Shown: piece by piece, positions 48,736 through 56,779 of the stretch
How the letters are laid out: every line of letters starts with the position of its first letter
Numbering within the stretch: the first letter of the stretch is position 1
DNA from: CAYJPV01 sp964396055
GTDB taxonomy: Bacteria > Acidobacteriota > Vicinamibacteria > Vicinamibacterales > JAKQTR01
Assembly (NCBI GenBank): GCA_964396055.1
Contig: CAYNDV010000006.1
Location: 1-64,000 of the forward strand
Length of the DNA: 64,000 nt
Reading direction: 5' to 3'
Position numbers and translations under genes: made by a program
The notes under the pieces: model-generated
What the model saw: the letters and a program-made list of their open reading frames with translations, nothing else
Told to the model about the DNA's origin: nothing
Database searches by the model: none

Positions 48736-49755
48736 TTACGTACTCCGGGGCCCGGCCGCGTCCGCCGCGGCGTTCCCGTTGCCGTAGGCCTCGTAGGCCT
48801 TGACGATGAGCTGGACGATCCGATGGCGCACCACGTCCCGATCGTCGAAGTAGATGAACGAGATCCCCTCCACCCGGCCCACCACCTTCGCCGCTTCGAT
48901 GAGGCCCGAGCCCTTGCCCGACGGCAGGTCGATCTGCGTGATGTCGCCGGTGATCACGGCCTTGGAGCCGAAGCCCAGGCGCGTGAGGAACATCTTCATC
49001 TGCTCGCTGGTGGTGTTCTGCGCCTCGTCCAGGATGACGAAGGCGTCGTTCAGCGTGCGGCCGCGCATGAAGGCCAGCGGCGCGATCTCGATCGTGCCGC
49101 GTTCGATGAGTCGGGCGGCCCGCTCGCCGTCCATCATGTCGTAGAGCGCATCGTAGAGGGGCCGCAGGTAGGGATTCACCTTCTCCTGCAGGTCGCCGGG
49201 CAGGAATCCCAGGCGCTCGCCCGCCTCGACGGCCGGCCGCGCCAGGACGATGCGGTTCACCTTCTTGGCCAGCAGGTACGACACCGCCTGGGCCATGGCG
49301 AGGTAGGTCTTGCCCGTGCCCGCCGGGCCGATGCCGAACACGATGTCGTGGCGGTCGATGGCCTCGAGATACCGCCGCTGGTTCAGGCTCTTGGCCGCCA
49401 CGTGGCGGCGCCCGGCCGAACGGACCGCCGGCTTGAGGAAGTAGTCGCGCAGGTCGGCCCCGGGGTCCTGCGTGAGCAGATCGGTGGCCGTCTTGACGTC
49501 GCCGTTGGCCAGGCGGTAGCCGTCCCGCTGCACCGCGATCAGGCGATCGACGATGCGCCCGACCCGGTCCACGGCGGACGCGGCGCCCTCCACCCGCAGT
49601 TCGTGCCCCTGCGTGGTGAGCCTGGCCCCGGTCTCGGCTTCGAGGTAGCGGAGGTTCTCGTCGAACGGCCCGAACAGCGCCTCGACGCCCTCGTCGGGGA
49701 CCGCGATGGTGCGAGTGACCTGGGACGTAACAGCTATCTCCTTGCGTAGCAGCAA
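48736..49755 (-). CDS. phoH: PhoH-family ATPase
   Basis: About 339 residues. Walker A is GPAGTGKTYLAMAQAV, the DEAQ-type Walker B is VILDEAQNTTSEQMKMFLTR, and a KH-like N-terminal region precedes them. It is paired with ybeY as in most bacteria. The start is unresolved: a good promoter predicts transcription from about 49763, which excludes a TTG at 49770. The best SD (AAGGAG, 49744-49739) is followed in frame only by ATA, GTT and ACG. TTG at 49755 is given here as the first usable standard codon. Confidence 0.9.
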   Translation of the reverse strand: MLLRKEIAVTSQVTRTIAVPDEGVEALFGPFDENLRYLEAETGARLTTQGHELRVEGAASAVDRVGRIVDRLIAVQRDGYRLANGDVKTATDLLTQDPGADLRDYFLKPAVRSAGRRHVAAKSLNQRRYLEAIDRHDIVFGIGPAGTGKTYLAMAQAVSYLLAKKVNRIVLARPAVEAGERLGFLPGDLQEKVNPYLRPLYDALYDMMDGERAARLIERGTIEIAPLAFMRGRTLNDAFVILDEAQNTTSEQMKMFLTRLGFGSKAVITGDITQIDLPSGKGSGLIEAAKVVGRVEGISFIYFDDRDVVRHRIVQLIVKAYEAYGNGNAAADAAGPRST

Positions 49756-49769
49756 CTTAACAGCCTGCA

Positions 49770-49798
49770 ATCGTACTATTCCGGCCGCCGCTGGTCAA
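49770..49798 (-). promoter_or_regulatory. promoter of the phoH-ybeY-corC-era operon
   Basis: Minus-strand TTGACC (49798-49793) and TACGAT (49775-49770) are spaced by 17 bp. It is the only strong promoter seen ahead of the long phoH-to-ppdK minus-strand run. Confidence 0.65.
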
Positions 49799-49810
49799 CA
49801 GCGGAGCGTT

Positions 49811-49868
49811 GGCGGGGCTGAATCCCCGCCCTGCACGTCCTTCGTGGCGTCCGGCTTCAGCCGGACGC
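49811..49868. repeat. two REP-like palindromes downstream of aspS
   Basis: GGCGGGG-CTGAAT-CCCCGCC (49811-49830) is followed by GCGTCCGGC-TTCA-GCCGGACGC (49847-49868) with a GTGG just before the second stem. The 32 bp at 49836-49867 are identical to 54114-54145. Confidence 0.75.
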
Positions 49869-49890
49869 CCGGCAGGGCAGAAACCGTGCC

Positions 49891-51657
49891 CTACGAGTCG
49901 GCGCGGATCTTCAGCTCGCGCAACTGGCGCGGATCCACCGTCGAGGGCGCCTGCGACATCAGGTCCACGGCCTGCGCGGTCTTCGGGAACGCGATGACGT
50001 CGCGGATCGAGGGTTCGCCCGCCAGGATTGCGACGATGCGATCGAGCCCGAGGGCAATGCCGCCATGAGGCGGCGTGCCGTACTCGAGCGCCTCGAGGAA
50101 GAAGCCGAAGCGGGCCTTCGCCTCGTCGTCCGCGATGCCCAGGGCCCGGAACATCCGCTTCTGCAGGTCGTTGTCGTGGATCCGGATGCTGCCACCGCCG
50201 ATTTCGCTGCCGTTGAGCACCAGGTCGTACGCCTGGGCACGGACCTCCCCGGGCGCCGTCTCCAGCCGATCCATGTCGGCCTCGATGGGCGAGGTGAACG
50301 GGTGGTGCATGGCCACGAACCGCTGCTCCTCGCTGTCCCAGTCGAGCAGCGGGAAGTCCACCACCCAGGTGAAGACGAACTCGTCGGGCTTGAGCCAGCC
50401 CTGGGCCTTCGCGATGTCGAGGCGCAGGTGCCCGAGCACCTTCGAGGTGGCGTCGGCCTTCCCCGCCGCCATCAGCAGCAGGTCCGCGGTCCCCGCGCCC
50501 GTCCGGTCGAGTGCCGCACGGATGGCGGGTTCGCCCGCGGCCTTGAGCGCCGAACTCTGGACGGCGTCGCCGCTGCGGCGGGCCCACACCACCCCGCCGG
50601 CCCCCTGGGCCCGCGCCTGCTCGTTCAGCTCGTCGAGCTGCTTGCGCGAGAACCCGGCCCCGCCGGGCACCACGAAGCCGCGCACCACGCCCCCCCCGGC
50701 CACGGCGTCGCGGAACACGCTGAACGTGGAGTCGCCGAAGAGCGCCGACAGGTCGCCGATGGCCATGCCGACCCGCAGATCCGGTTTGTCCGACCCGTAC
50801 TTCGCCATCGCGTCGGCGTAGGTCATGCACGGGAACGGCAACGTCACCTCGCGGCCGATGACGCGGAAGATGTCGCGGATGAGGGGCTCGATCGTGGCGG
50901 CGACGAGCTCGCGCGTGGCGAACGACATCTCGACGTCGATCTGCGTGAACTCGGGCTGCCGGTCGGCCCGCAGATCTTCGTCGCGGAAGCACCTGACGAT
51001 CTGAAAGTAGCGGTCGAGGCCCGAGATCATGAGGATCTGCTTGAAGATCTGGGGCGACTGCGGCAGGGCGTAGAACTCGCCCGGATGCACGCGGCTCGGC
51101 ACCAGGTAGTCGCGGGCGCCTTCGGGCGTCGACCGCGTGAGCATCGGCGTCTCGATCTCGAAGAACCGCTGGCTGTCGAAGTACTTCCGGACGGCCATCG
51201 TCACCTGGTGGCGCAGCTCGATGTTTCTCTGGAGCGCCGGGCGCCGCAGGTCGAGGTAGCGGTACTTGAGCCGCAGGTCTTCGTTGGCGTTCACGTCGTC
51301 GGTGACCACGAACGGCGGCACGCGCGCTTCGCTCAGGACCTTGAGCGTGGCGCAGTGGACCTCGATCTCGCCCGTGGGCATCTTCGGGTTCAGGGCCTCG
51401 GGCGCACGGGGCCGGACGCGGCCCTTCACGCCGATGACGAACTCGGCGCGCAGGTGTTTCGCCCGCTCGCGCAGCCCGTCGTCATCGACGACGATCTGCG
51501 TGAGCCCGTAGCGGTCGCGCAGGTCGATGAAGACGAGGGCGCCGAGGTCGCGGACCCGGTGCACCCAGCCCAGCAACAGCACGTCCGCGCCGGCGTCGGC
51601 CGCCCGCAGTTCGCCGCACGTGTGCGTGCGCGCCCAGTCGCCGAGTTTGTCCACCAT
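49891..51657 (-). CDS. aspS: aspartyl-tRNA synthetase
   Basis: A 588-residue class II synthetase of bacterial type: an N-terminal OB anticodon domain, motif 2 region FRDEDLRADRQPEFTQID near residue 219, a GAD insertion domain and motif 3 GIALGLDRIVAILAG near the end. The HHPFTSP segment is present. Start at VDKLGDWARTHTCGELR with GGAG about 8 nt upstream. It may be non-discriminating (also charging tRNA-Asn); this cannot be decided from the window. Confidence 0.96.
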   Translation of the reverse strand: MVDKLGDWARTHTCGELRAADAGADVLLLGWVHRVRDLGALVFIDLRDRYGLTQIVVDDDGLRERAKHLRAEFVIGVKGRVRPRAPEALNPKMPTGEIEVHCATLKVLSEARVPPFVVTDDVNANEDLRLKYRYLDLRRPALQRNIELRHQVTMAVRKYFDSQRFFEIETPMLTRSTPEGARDYLVPSRVHPGEFYALPQSPQIFKQILMISGLDRYFQIVRCFRDEDLRADRQPEFTQIDVEMSFATRELVAATIEPLIRDIFRVIGREVTLPFPCMTYADAMAKYGSDKPDLRVGMAIGDLSALFGDSTFSVFRDAVAGGGVVRGFVVPGGAGFSRKQLDELNEQARAQGAGGVVWARRSGDAVQSSALKAAGEPAIRAALDRTGAGTADLLLMAAGKADATSKVLGHLRLDIAKAQGWLKPDEFVFTWVVDFPLLDWDSEEQRFVAMHHPFTSPIEADMDRLETAPGEVRAQAYDLVLNGSEIGGGSIRIHDNDLQKRMFRALGIADDEAKARFGFFLEALEYGTPPHGGIALGLDRIVAILAGEPSIRDVIAFPKTAQAVDLMSQAPSTVDPRQLRELKIRADS

Positions 51658-51729
51658 GAGCCTCACTCCTGCCGGCATCCCGGCCAACGTCCTGCCACGG
51701 GGCCGGCCGCCAGGGCCGGCGCCCGACCG

Positions 51730-52983
51730 TCATGCGGGGAGCGCCGTCCGCACGTGTCCGACGATGCCGTTGCGCGCGACGCGCGTCTGCTCGCCGGTCC
51801 GCATGTCCTTCACCGCCACCTGGCCCGCGGCCAGCTCGTCGTCGCCCAGGATGAGCGCCAGGGCGGCCTCGAGGCGGTCGGCCCGCTTCATCTGCGACTT
51901 GATGCTGCGGCCCTCGTATTCCATGTGCGCCTCGAAGCCCGCCTGACGGAGTTCGCGCAGCAGGGCCAGCGCCGGCAGGCGCGCGGCGTCGCCGAGGGCC
52001 GCCACGAACACCGGCGCGCGCCGCGCCACGCCAGCGTCGGGCGGCATGGCGAGCACGAGGCGTTCCACGCCGGCGGCAAACCCGATGCCCACGCGGTCGG
52101 GGCCGCCAAGCTGTTTCACCAGGCCGTCGTACCGGCCGCCGCCCAGGATCGCGCTCTGGGCGCCGATGTTGCCGGCCAGGATCTCGAACGTGGTCCGTGT
52201 GTAGTAGTCGAGGCCGCGCACGAGCCGGTGCGAGACCCGGTACGGGATGCCGTACAGCGCCAGGTACGACTCCACTGCGGCGAAGTGCGTGCGGCAGCCC
52301 TCGCACAGGTAGTCCACCGAGTGCGGCAACTGATCGATCACCGCCTGATCCGCCGGCACCTTGCAGTCGAAGATGCGCAGCGGGTTGGTCCCGGCCCGGC
52401 GCTGGCAGTCCTGGCAGAGCCGGGTCACGTCCTGGCCGAGGGCCGCGACGAGCGCCTCGCTGAACGCCGGCCGGCACACCGGGCAGCCCACCGAGTTGAT
52501 GACGAGTTCGACGTCGCGGATGCCGAGTTCGGAGATGAGCGTCCACGCCAGATCGATCACCTCGGCGTCCACCGCGGGGTCCGCCACGCCGAACACCTCG
52601 ACGTCGAGCTGGTGGAACTGGCGGTACCGGCCCTTCTGGGGCCGCTCGTACCGGAACATAGGGCCCAGCAGGTACAGCTTGGGCACGGCCATGTGCTGCT
52701 CCAGGCTGTGCTCGACGTACGCCCGCACCAGGCTCGGCGTGGCCTCGGGCCGCAGCGTGATGCGCTCGCCGCCCTTGTCGGTGAACGCGTACATCTCCTT
52801 CTGGACGATGTCGGTGGTCTCGCCGGTGCCCTTGGCGAAGAGTTCCTCGCGCTCGATGACGGGCGTGCGGACCTCGGCGTAGCCGTACCGCTCGAAGATG
52901 CCGCGGGCGGCGGCTTCGACGCGCTGCCAGCGCTCGACCTCGCCGGGCAGGATGTCGTGCGTGCCTCGGATGGCTGGAATCAT
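51730..52983 (-). CDS. hisS: histidyl-tRNA synthetase
   Basis: A 417-residue class II synthetase. The N-terminal IPAIRGTHDILPGE, motif 2 PMFRYERPQKGRYRQFHQ, the HisA/HisB motifs GLDYYTRTTFE and GGGRYDGLV, and a C-terminal anticodon-binding domain are all visible. A four-Cys cluster (CPVCRPAF, CQDC) lies in the insertion region. The ATG overlaps the upstream stop by 4 bp. Confidence 0.96.
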   Translation of the reverse strand: MIPAIRGTHDILPGEVERWQRVEAAARGIFERYGYAEVRTPVIEREELFAKGTGETTDIVQKEMYAFTDKGGERITLRPEATPSLVRAYVEHSLEQHMAVPKLYLLGPMFRYERPQKGRYRQFHQLDVEVFGVADPAVDAEVIDLAWTLISELGIRDVELVINSVGCPVCRPAFSEALVAALGQDVTRLCQDCQRRAGTNPLRIFDCKVPADQAVIDQLPHSVDYLCEGCRTHFAAVESYLALYGIPYRVSHRLVRGLDYYTRTTFEILAGNIGAQSAILGGGRYDGLVKQLGGPDRVGIGFAAGVERLVLAMPPDAGVARRAPVFVAALGDAARLPALALLRELRQAGFEAHMEYEGRSIKSQMKRADRLEAALALILGDDELAAGQVAVKDMRTGEQTRVARNGIVGHVRTALPA

Positions 52984-53486
52984 GCCATGTAGTCCTTGCG
53001 GTAGTTCACGTACCGGCGCGCGTACCCGGCGATGGTCTCGACCTCCGCGTCGGTCAACGCGCGCTTCACCCGGGCCGGCCGGCCGAACACGAGCGATCGC
53101 GGCGGCACGACGGTGCCCTCGGTCACGAGCGATCCAGCGCCGACGATGCTGTCGCGGCCGATGGTCGCGCCGTTGAGCAGCTGCGCGCCCATGCCGATCA
53201 GGCAGTTGTCGCCGACCGTGCACCCGTGCAGGATCGCGCTGTGCCCCACCGTCACGTCGTCGCCCACGATCGTCGGGTGCGTCTGGAACATCACGTGGAC
53301 CATGGTGAGGTCCTGGATGTTGGTGCGGCTCCCGATCCGGATGGCGTTCACGTCGCCGCGGATCACGACGTTCATCCAGATGCCGCATTCCTCCCCGATC
53401 TCGACGTCACCGATGACCTGCGCGCTCTGGTCGACGAAGACGCTGGGATGGACGCGGGGCAGCACGCCGCGGAAGGGGCGGATCAT
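52980..53486 (-). CDS. gamma-carbonic anhydrase-family protein
   Basis: A 168-residue left-handed beta-helix protein of the YrdA/PaaY group. Three zinc-ligand histidines are recognisable in MVHVMF, VGHSAILHGC and the neighbouring strand. Family members are carbonic anhydrases or acyltransferase-like hexapeptide proteins; activity varies. Start at IRPFRGVLPRVHPSVFVD. It overlaps dcd and hisS by 4 bp each, so it is co-translated in the dcd-hisS-aspS unit. Confidence 0.85.
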   Translation of the reverse strand: MIRPFRGVLPRVHPSVFVDQSAQVIGDVEIGEECGIWMNVVIRGDVNAIRIGSRTNIQDLTMVHVMFQTHPTIVGDDVTVGHSAILHGCTVGDNCLIGMGAQLLNGATIGRDSIVGAGSLVTEGTVVPPRSLVFGRPARVKRALTDAEVETIAGYARRYVNYRKDYMA

Positions 53487-54052
53487 GACCGCTCGCCGTC
53501 GATGCGCGGCAGCGTCACGTCGCGCTGCGCCTGGTACTTGCCCTTCTTGTCGCCGTAGGACGTGGCGCAGGGCTCGTCGCTCTCGAAGAACAGCACTTGC
53601 GCGATGCCCTCGTTGGCGTAGATCTTCGCCGGCAGGGGCGTCGTGTTCGAGATCTCCAGGGTGGCCGTCCCCTCCCACTCGGGCTCGAAGGGCGTGACGT
53701 TGACGATGATGCCGCAGCGCGCGTAGGTGGACTTGCCCACGCAGACCGTCAGGACGTTGCGCGGGATGCGGAAATACTCCACCGTCCGCGCCAGGGCGAA
53801 GGAGTTGGGCGGCACGATGCACACGTCCGCCGTGATGTCGACGAACGAGCGCGGGTCGAAGGCCTTGGGATCGATGACCGTCGAGTTGATGTTGGTGAAC
53901 ACCTTGAACTCGTCCGCCACGCGGATGTCGTAGCCGTACGACGACACCCCGAACGAGATGACGCCCTCGCGAACCTGGCCCTCGACGAACGGCTCGATCA
54001 TGCCGTGCTCCCGGGCCATCCGCGCGATCCAGCGGTCCGACTTGATGCTCAT
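53483..54052 (-). CDS. dcd: dCTP deaminase
   Basis: A 189-residue trimeric pyrimidine deaminase of the dUTPase fold supplying dUTP for dTMP synthesis. SSYGYDIRV near residue 37, VGKSTYARCG near 110 and the catalytic Glu in GTATLEISNTTP near 138 are conserved. Whether it is mono- or bifunctional (dCTP deaminase/dUTPase) is not decided. Its start codon lies about 8 nt from a REP hairpin, which would be in the 5' leader. Confidence 0.93.
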   Translation of the reverse strand: MSIKSDRWIARMAREHGMIEPFVEGQVREGVISFGVSSYGYDIRVADEFKVFTNINSTVIDPKAFDPRSFVDITADVCIVPPNSFALARTVEYFRIPRNVLTVCVGKSTYARCGIIVNVTPFEPEWEGTATLEISNTTPLPAKIYANEGIAQVLFFESDEPCATSYGDKKGKYQAQRDVTLPRIDGERS

Positions 54053-54059
54053 ATCGTTC

Positions 54060-54145
54060 TTCGTGGCGTCCGGGCAGGGCTGAAGCCCTGCACCACACCG
54101 TCCGTCCGTTCGTCGTCCTTCGTGGCGTCCGGCTTCAGCCGGACG
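54060..54145. repeat. two REP-like palindromes upstream of dcd
   Basis: GCAGGGC-TGAA-GCCCTGC (54074-54091) and CGTCCGGC-TTCA-GCCGGACG (54126-54145) lie between the DUF2905 and dcd genes. The phrase TTCGTGGCGTCCGG starts both halves and also occurs at 49841. 54114-54145 is identical to 49836-49867. Confidence 0.75.
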
Positions 54146-54150
54146 TCTCC

Positions 54151-54351
54151 TCACTTCTTGAGCAGCGCGATCACGATCGTCAGCACGACGCTGAGGATGA
54201 TCGACGTCGTGATCGGCGCCAGGAACGTGAACGACCCGCGCCGCACCACGATGTCGCCCGGCAGGCGCCCGATGGGGACCCCCAGCCACAGCAGCGCACC
54301 CGCGGCCGCGACGAGCACCCCGATGACGACCAGCACCTTGCCGAGCGCCAT
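54151..54351 (-). CDS. DUF2905 small membrane protein
   Basis: A 66-residue protein with two hydrophobic helices and the DUF2905 core LPGDIVVRRGSFTFLAPI between them. Function unknown; the family is widespread in Gram-negatives. It starts 16 bp after ndk. Confidence 0.85.
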   Translation of the reverse strand: MALGKVLVVIGVLVAAAGALLWLGVPIGRLPGDIVVRRGSFTFLAPITTSIILSVVLTIVIALLKK

Positions 54352-54367
54352 GGTGGCCTCCCGCCGG

Positions 54368-54781
54368 CTAGATCAGCTCCATCCCGCGGAAGAAATACCC
54401 CAGTTCGAACGCCGCCGTCTCGGGCGCGTCCGACCCGTGCGTGGCATTCTCGCCGATGCTGCTGCCGAACTCGGCCCGCAGAGTGCCCGGAGCGGCCTTG
54501 GCCGGGTCGGTGGCGCCCATGAGGTCACGCCACTTCCTGATGGCGCCGTCGGCCTCGAGGGCCATCAGGACCACCGGCCCCGACGACATGAAGTCGGTCA
54601 GGCTCGGGAAGAACGGCCGCTCGCGGTGGACGGCATAGAAGCCCTCCGCTTCCGCCTTGGTCAGGCGCGTCTTCCGCATGGCCCGGATCGTGAAGCCGGC
54701 TTCTTCAATCCGCTTGATGATGGCGCCCGTGTGCCTCGCCGCGACGGCGTCCGGCTTGATGATGGCAAATGTCAGTTCCAT
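54368..54781 (-). CDS. ndk: nucleoside diphosphate kinase
   Basis: A 137-residue kinase equilibrating NTP/NDP pools. The phosphohistidine lies in NATHGSDAPETA near residue 115, and TFAIIKPDAVA opens the protein. Full family length. The ATG lies 8 nt after a TATAAT box. Together with dcd in the same run it serves dNTP supply. Confidence 0.96.
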   Translation of the reverse strand: MELTFAIIKPDAVAARHTGAIIKRIEEAGFTIRAMRKTRLTKAEAEGFYAVHRERPFFPSLTDFMSSGPVVLMALEADGAIRKWRDLMGATDPAKAAPGTLRAEFGSSIGENATHGSDAPETAAFELGYFFRGMELI

Positions 54782-54789
54782 ATCTCCCG

Positions 54790-54795
54790 ATTATA
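54790..54795 (-). promoter_or_regulatory. -10 element of ndk
   Basis: Minus-strand TATAAT ends 8 nt before the ATG at 54781, predicting a leader of 0-2 nt. No clear -35. It would drive the ndk-DUF2905-dcd-gammaCA-hisS-aspS run. Confidence 0.6.
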
Positions 54796-54842
54796 ACGTG
54801 CGGCGCCCGGATTCCGGGATTTCCGTGTAGGCTGAAGCCGTC

Positions 54843-56198
54843 ATGCGCCACTCGTCACGCCGTCTCCGACGCCCCCTGCTGCCCCTCTGCCTCGCCGCCC
54901 TGATCGGGGGACTGGCGGTTCCTCCGGCAGCCGGCCAGCCCGCGCCCGCGACCCTGTCCTTCGCCGAGCGCGACGCGCTGCAGACCCGCTGGCTGAAGGA
55001 GCGGTTCGCCACGATCCTCCCCGACCTGATGCGCAGGGAGCAGATCGACATGTGGATCGTCATCTGCCGCGAGCACAACGAAGATCCGGTGTACCGCACG
55101 CTGGTGCCGCAGCCGTCCATGTTCGCGTGGCGCCTCACGATGTTCGTCTACACGCACCGCGGCGCCGAAGTGGAGAAGCTGACGGTGAACCGCTACGGCG
55201 GCGGCGACCTGCACAAGGATTTCCCCTTGTTCTACCGCGCCGCCTGGGAGCCGGAGGCGCTCGACCCGTGGGAACGACTGGCGCGCCTCGTACGCGAGCG
55301 CAACCCGCGGCGGATCGGCATCAACGAGTCGTCGGTGCTCGCGTTTGCCGACGGCCTGACAGCCACGTTGAGGGCCCGGCTGGTGCAGGCGCTCGGGCCC
55401 GACCTGGCCGCCCGGCTCGTCCCGGCCGAGCGGCTCGTCGTCGGCTGGCTGGAGCGGCGGTCCCAGGGGGAACTCGAGTTCTACCCGCGCATCGTGGCCC
55501 TGACGCACGCGATCGCCGCCGAAGCACTCTCGTCGAGACGTATCACGCCCGGCGTGACGACCATCGACGACCTCGAGAACTGGACGCGGGAACGGTACGC
55601 CGACCTGCGGGTCGACACCTGGTTCCCGCCGATGTACTACATCTCCCGGCCGGCCTCCGCCGGCCCGCCCACACGCGTGATCCAGAAGGGCGACGTCGTC
55701 CGGTGCGATATCGGCGTGACCTACGCCGGGCTGACGTCCGACGTGCAGCAGCTGGCCTACGTCCTGAAGGATGGCGAGACCGACGCCCCGGCCGGGTTGA
55801 GGGCGGCCCTGGCCCAGGGCAACCGGCTCCAGGAGATCTTCATGGAGCATTTCCGCGCCGGCCGGACCGGGAACGACGTGCTGAAGGCCGTGCTGGCGCA
55901 GGCACGCTTCGAGGGCCTGACGCCGAAAGTGTATTCCCACCCGCTGGGGTTCCACGGCCACGCCGCAGGGTCGCGCATCGGCCTGCCGGACATGCAGGAT
56001 GGCGTGCCGGGCATGGGCGACCTGCCCCTCATCGACGACACGGTGTGGGCCGTCGAACTGGGCGTGTCGGTGACGATTCCCGAATGGGGCGGCGAGACGC
56101 TGCAGGTGGCGCTGGAGGAAGACGCTCAGTTCACGCGGGCCGGCGGACGTTTCCTCGACGGCCGCCAGACCCGCTTCCACCTCGTCGGCCCGTTTTAG
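54843..56198 (+). CDS. secreted M24-family metallopeptidase (Xaa-Pro aminopeptidase-like)
   Basis: A 451-residue precursor with a signal peptide (RRPLLPLCLAALIGGLAVPP) and a creatinase N-domain. The pita-bread domain follows: metal ligands include D in RCDIGVTYAGLTSD and H in SHPLGFHGHAAG, then VWAVELGVSV and the terminal LQVALEEDAQFT. The typical first Asp-x-x-x-Asp and H-E-E pattern is recognisable. A probable role is peptide or dipeptide hydrolysis outside the cytoplasm. A good intrinsic terminator follows. Confidence 0.82.
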   Translation: MRHSSRRLRRPLLPLCLAALIGGLAVPPAAGQPAPATLSFAERDALQTRWLKERFATILPDLMRREQIDMWIVICREHNEDPVYRTLVPQPSMFAWRLTMFVYTHRGAEVEKLTVNRYGGGDLHKDFPLFYRAAWEPEALDPWERLARLVRERNPRRIGINESSVLAFADGLTATLRARLVQALGPDLAARLVPAERLVVGWLERRSQGELEFYPRIVALTHAIAAEALSSRRITPGVTTIDDLENWTRERYADLRVDTWFPPMYYISRPASAGPPTRVIQKGDVVRCDIGVTYAGLTSDVQQLAYVLKDGETDAPAGLRAALAQGNRLQEIFMEHFRAGRTGNDVLKAVLAQARFEGLTPKVYSHPLGFHGHAAGSRIGLPDMQDGVPGMGDLPLIDDTVWAVELGVSVTIPEWGGETLQVALEEDAQFTRAGGRFLDGRQTRFHLVGPF

Positions 56199-56207
56199 GT
56201 CGAATGC

Positions 56208-56229
56208 AAAAGGGGCCTGGCCCCTTTTT
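56208..56229 (+). terminator. intrinsic terminator after the M24 peptidase gene
   Basis: GGGGCC (56212-56217) pairs with GGCCCC (56219-56224), extended by A4 upstream and T5 downstream. It is a GC stem followed by a U-tract, 10 bp after the stop codon. Confidence 0.85.
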
Positions 56230-56324
56230 CTGTGGCAGAATGGGCGTGCCCCCCACGGACCGGGCGTGCCCGGGCCGCACAGGATTGTCATCATCAGGCG
56301 CGTCAGCGCCAGGGGGAGCCCGCC

Positions 56325-56525
56325 ATGATCGTCGCACCCACGATGCACCCGCCCGCCCATCGCGATCAGTTCGCCACGAAAGGCACCCTGGAGGGGGATC
56401 ACCCCACCGACGTCCAGCAGTGCAACTGCCACGGCGCCGCGCTCGACGGCAACGGCCTGCCGTGTGACGAGGTCGCCATCGCCGAGGATGTCATGGGCGC
56501 CGAAGCGGACGAGACGCAGGGGTAG
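56325..56525 (+). CDS. putative small protein, unknown
   Basis: A 66-residue open frame starting at an ATG with GGGGGAG 6 nt upstream, the strongest SD nearby. The protein is acidic and contains a C-N-C motif and a third Cys (QCNCHGAALDGNGLPC). No family recognised. It is isolated between a terminator and a repeat array, which argues for caution, but the SD and spacing are good. Confidence 0.4.
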   Translation: MIVAPTMHPPAHRDQFATKGTLEGDHPTDVQQCNCHGAALDGNGLPCDEVAIAEDVMGAEADETQG

Positions 56526-56540
56526 GAACTGACGCTGAGA

Positions 56541-56599
56541 GAAGCAAGAAGCAAGAAGCAAGAAGAAGAGACGAAGAGACGAAGAGACGAAGAGACGAA
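56541..56599. repeat. heptad then octad tandem array
   Basis: Three GAAGCAA heptads (56541-56561) and a partial GAAGAA are followed by four GAGACGAA octads (56568-56599). The GAAGCAA unit is the same as at 7394. The array lies 15 bp downstream of the small open frame. Confidence 0.85.
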
Positions 56600-56634
56600 G
56601 CGGCCGCACGGAGAACGACGATACCTCATGCAGC

Positions 56635-56669
56635 ACGGGCCCGGCCGGTGCGAAACCGGCCGGGCCCGT
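56635..56669. terminator. strong perfect hairpin, possible bidirectional terminator
   Basis: A 15-bp perfect stem (56635-56649 with 56655-56669) with a 5-nt GCGAA loop. No U-tract follows on either strand, so it may be a Rho-assisted stop or an RNA-stabilising end for korB transcripts rather than a classical terminator. Confidence 0.45.
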
Positions 56670-56742
56670 CGTGTCTCTGCGGCCAGCGGAGTGAGTTGCG
56701 TCCCTGCTCCCCGCGTGCCGCGCTCCAGGCGCCTCCCATGTC

Positions 56743-56772
56743 CCGTAGTGCAGGGCTTCAGCCCTGCCGGGC
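56743..56772. repeat. REP-like palindrome with GTAG head
   Basis: GTAG, then TGCAGGGC-TTCA-GCCCTGC and CGGGCC, almost identical to 11735-11767. It is immediately downstream of korB. Confidence 0.75.
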
Positions 56773-56779
56773 CCCGTGC

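Noticed and set aside
54828..54833. TAGGCT as the -10 of the M24 peptidase gene
   Set aside because: The spacing (9 nt to ATG) fits the leaderless pattern but the hexamer is weak and no -35 or TGN is present, so it was not listed as a feature.
56635..56669. Strong hairpin as a tRNA, riboswitch or small RNA gene
   Set aside because: A simple perfect stem-loop without cloverleaf or aptamer features; no promoter nearby.
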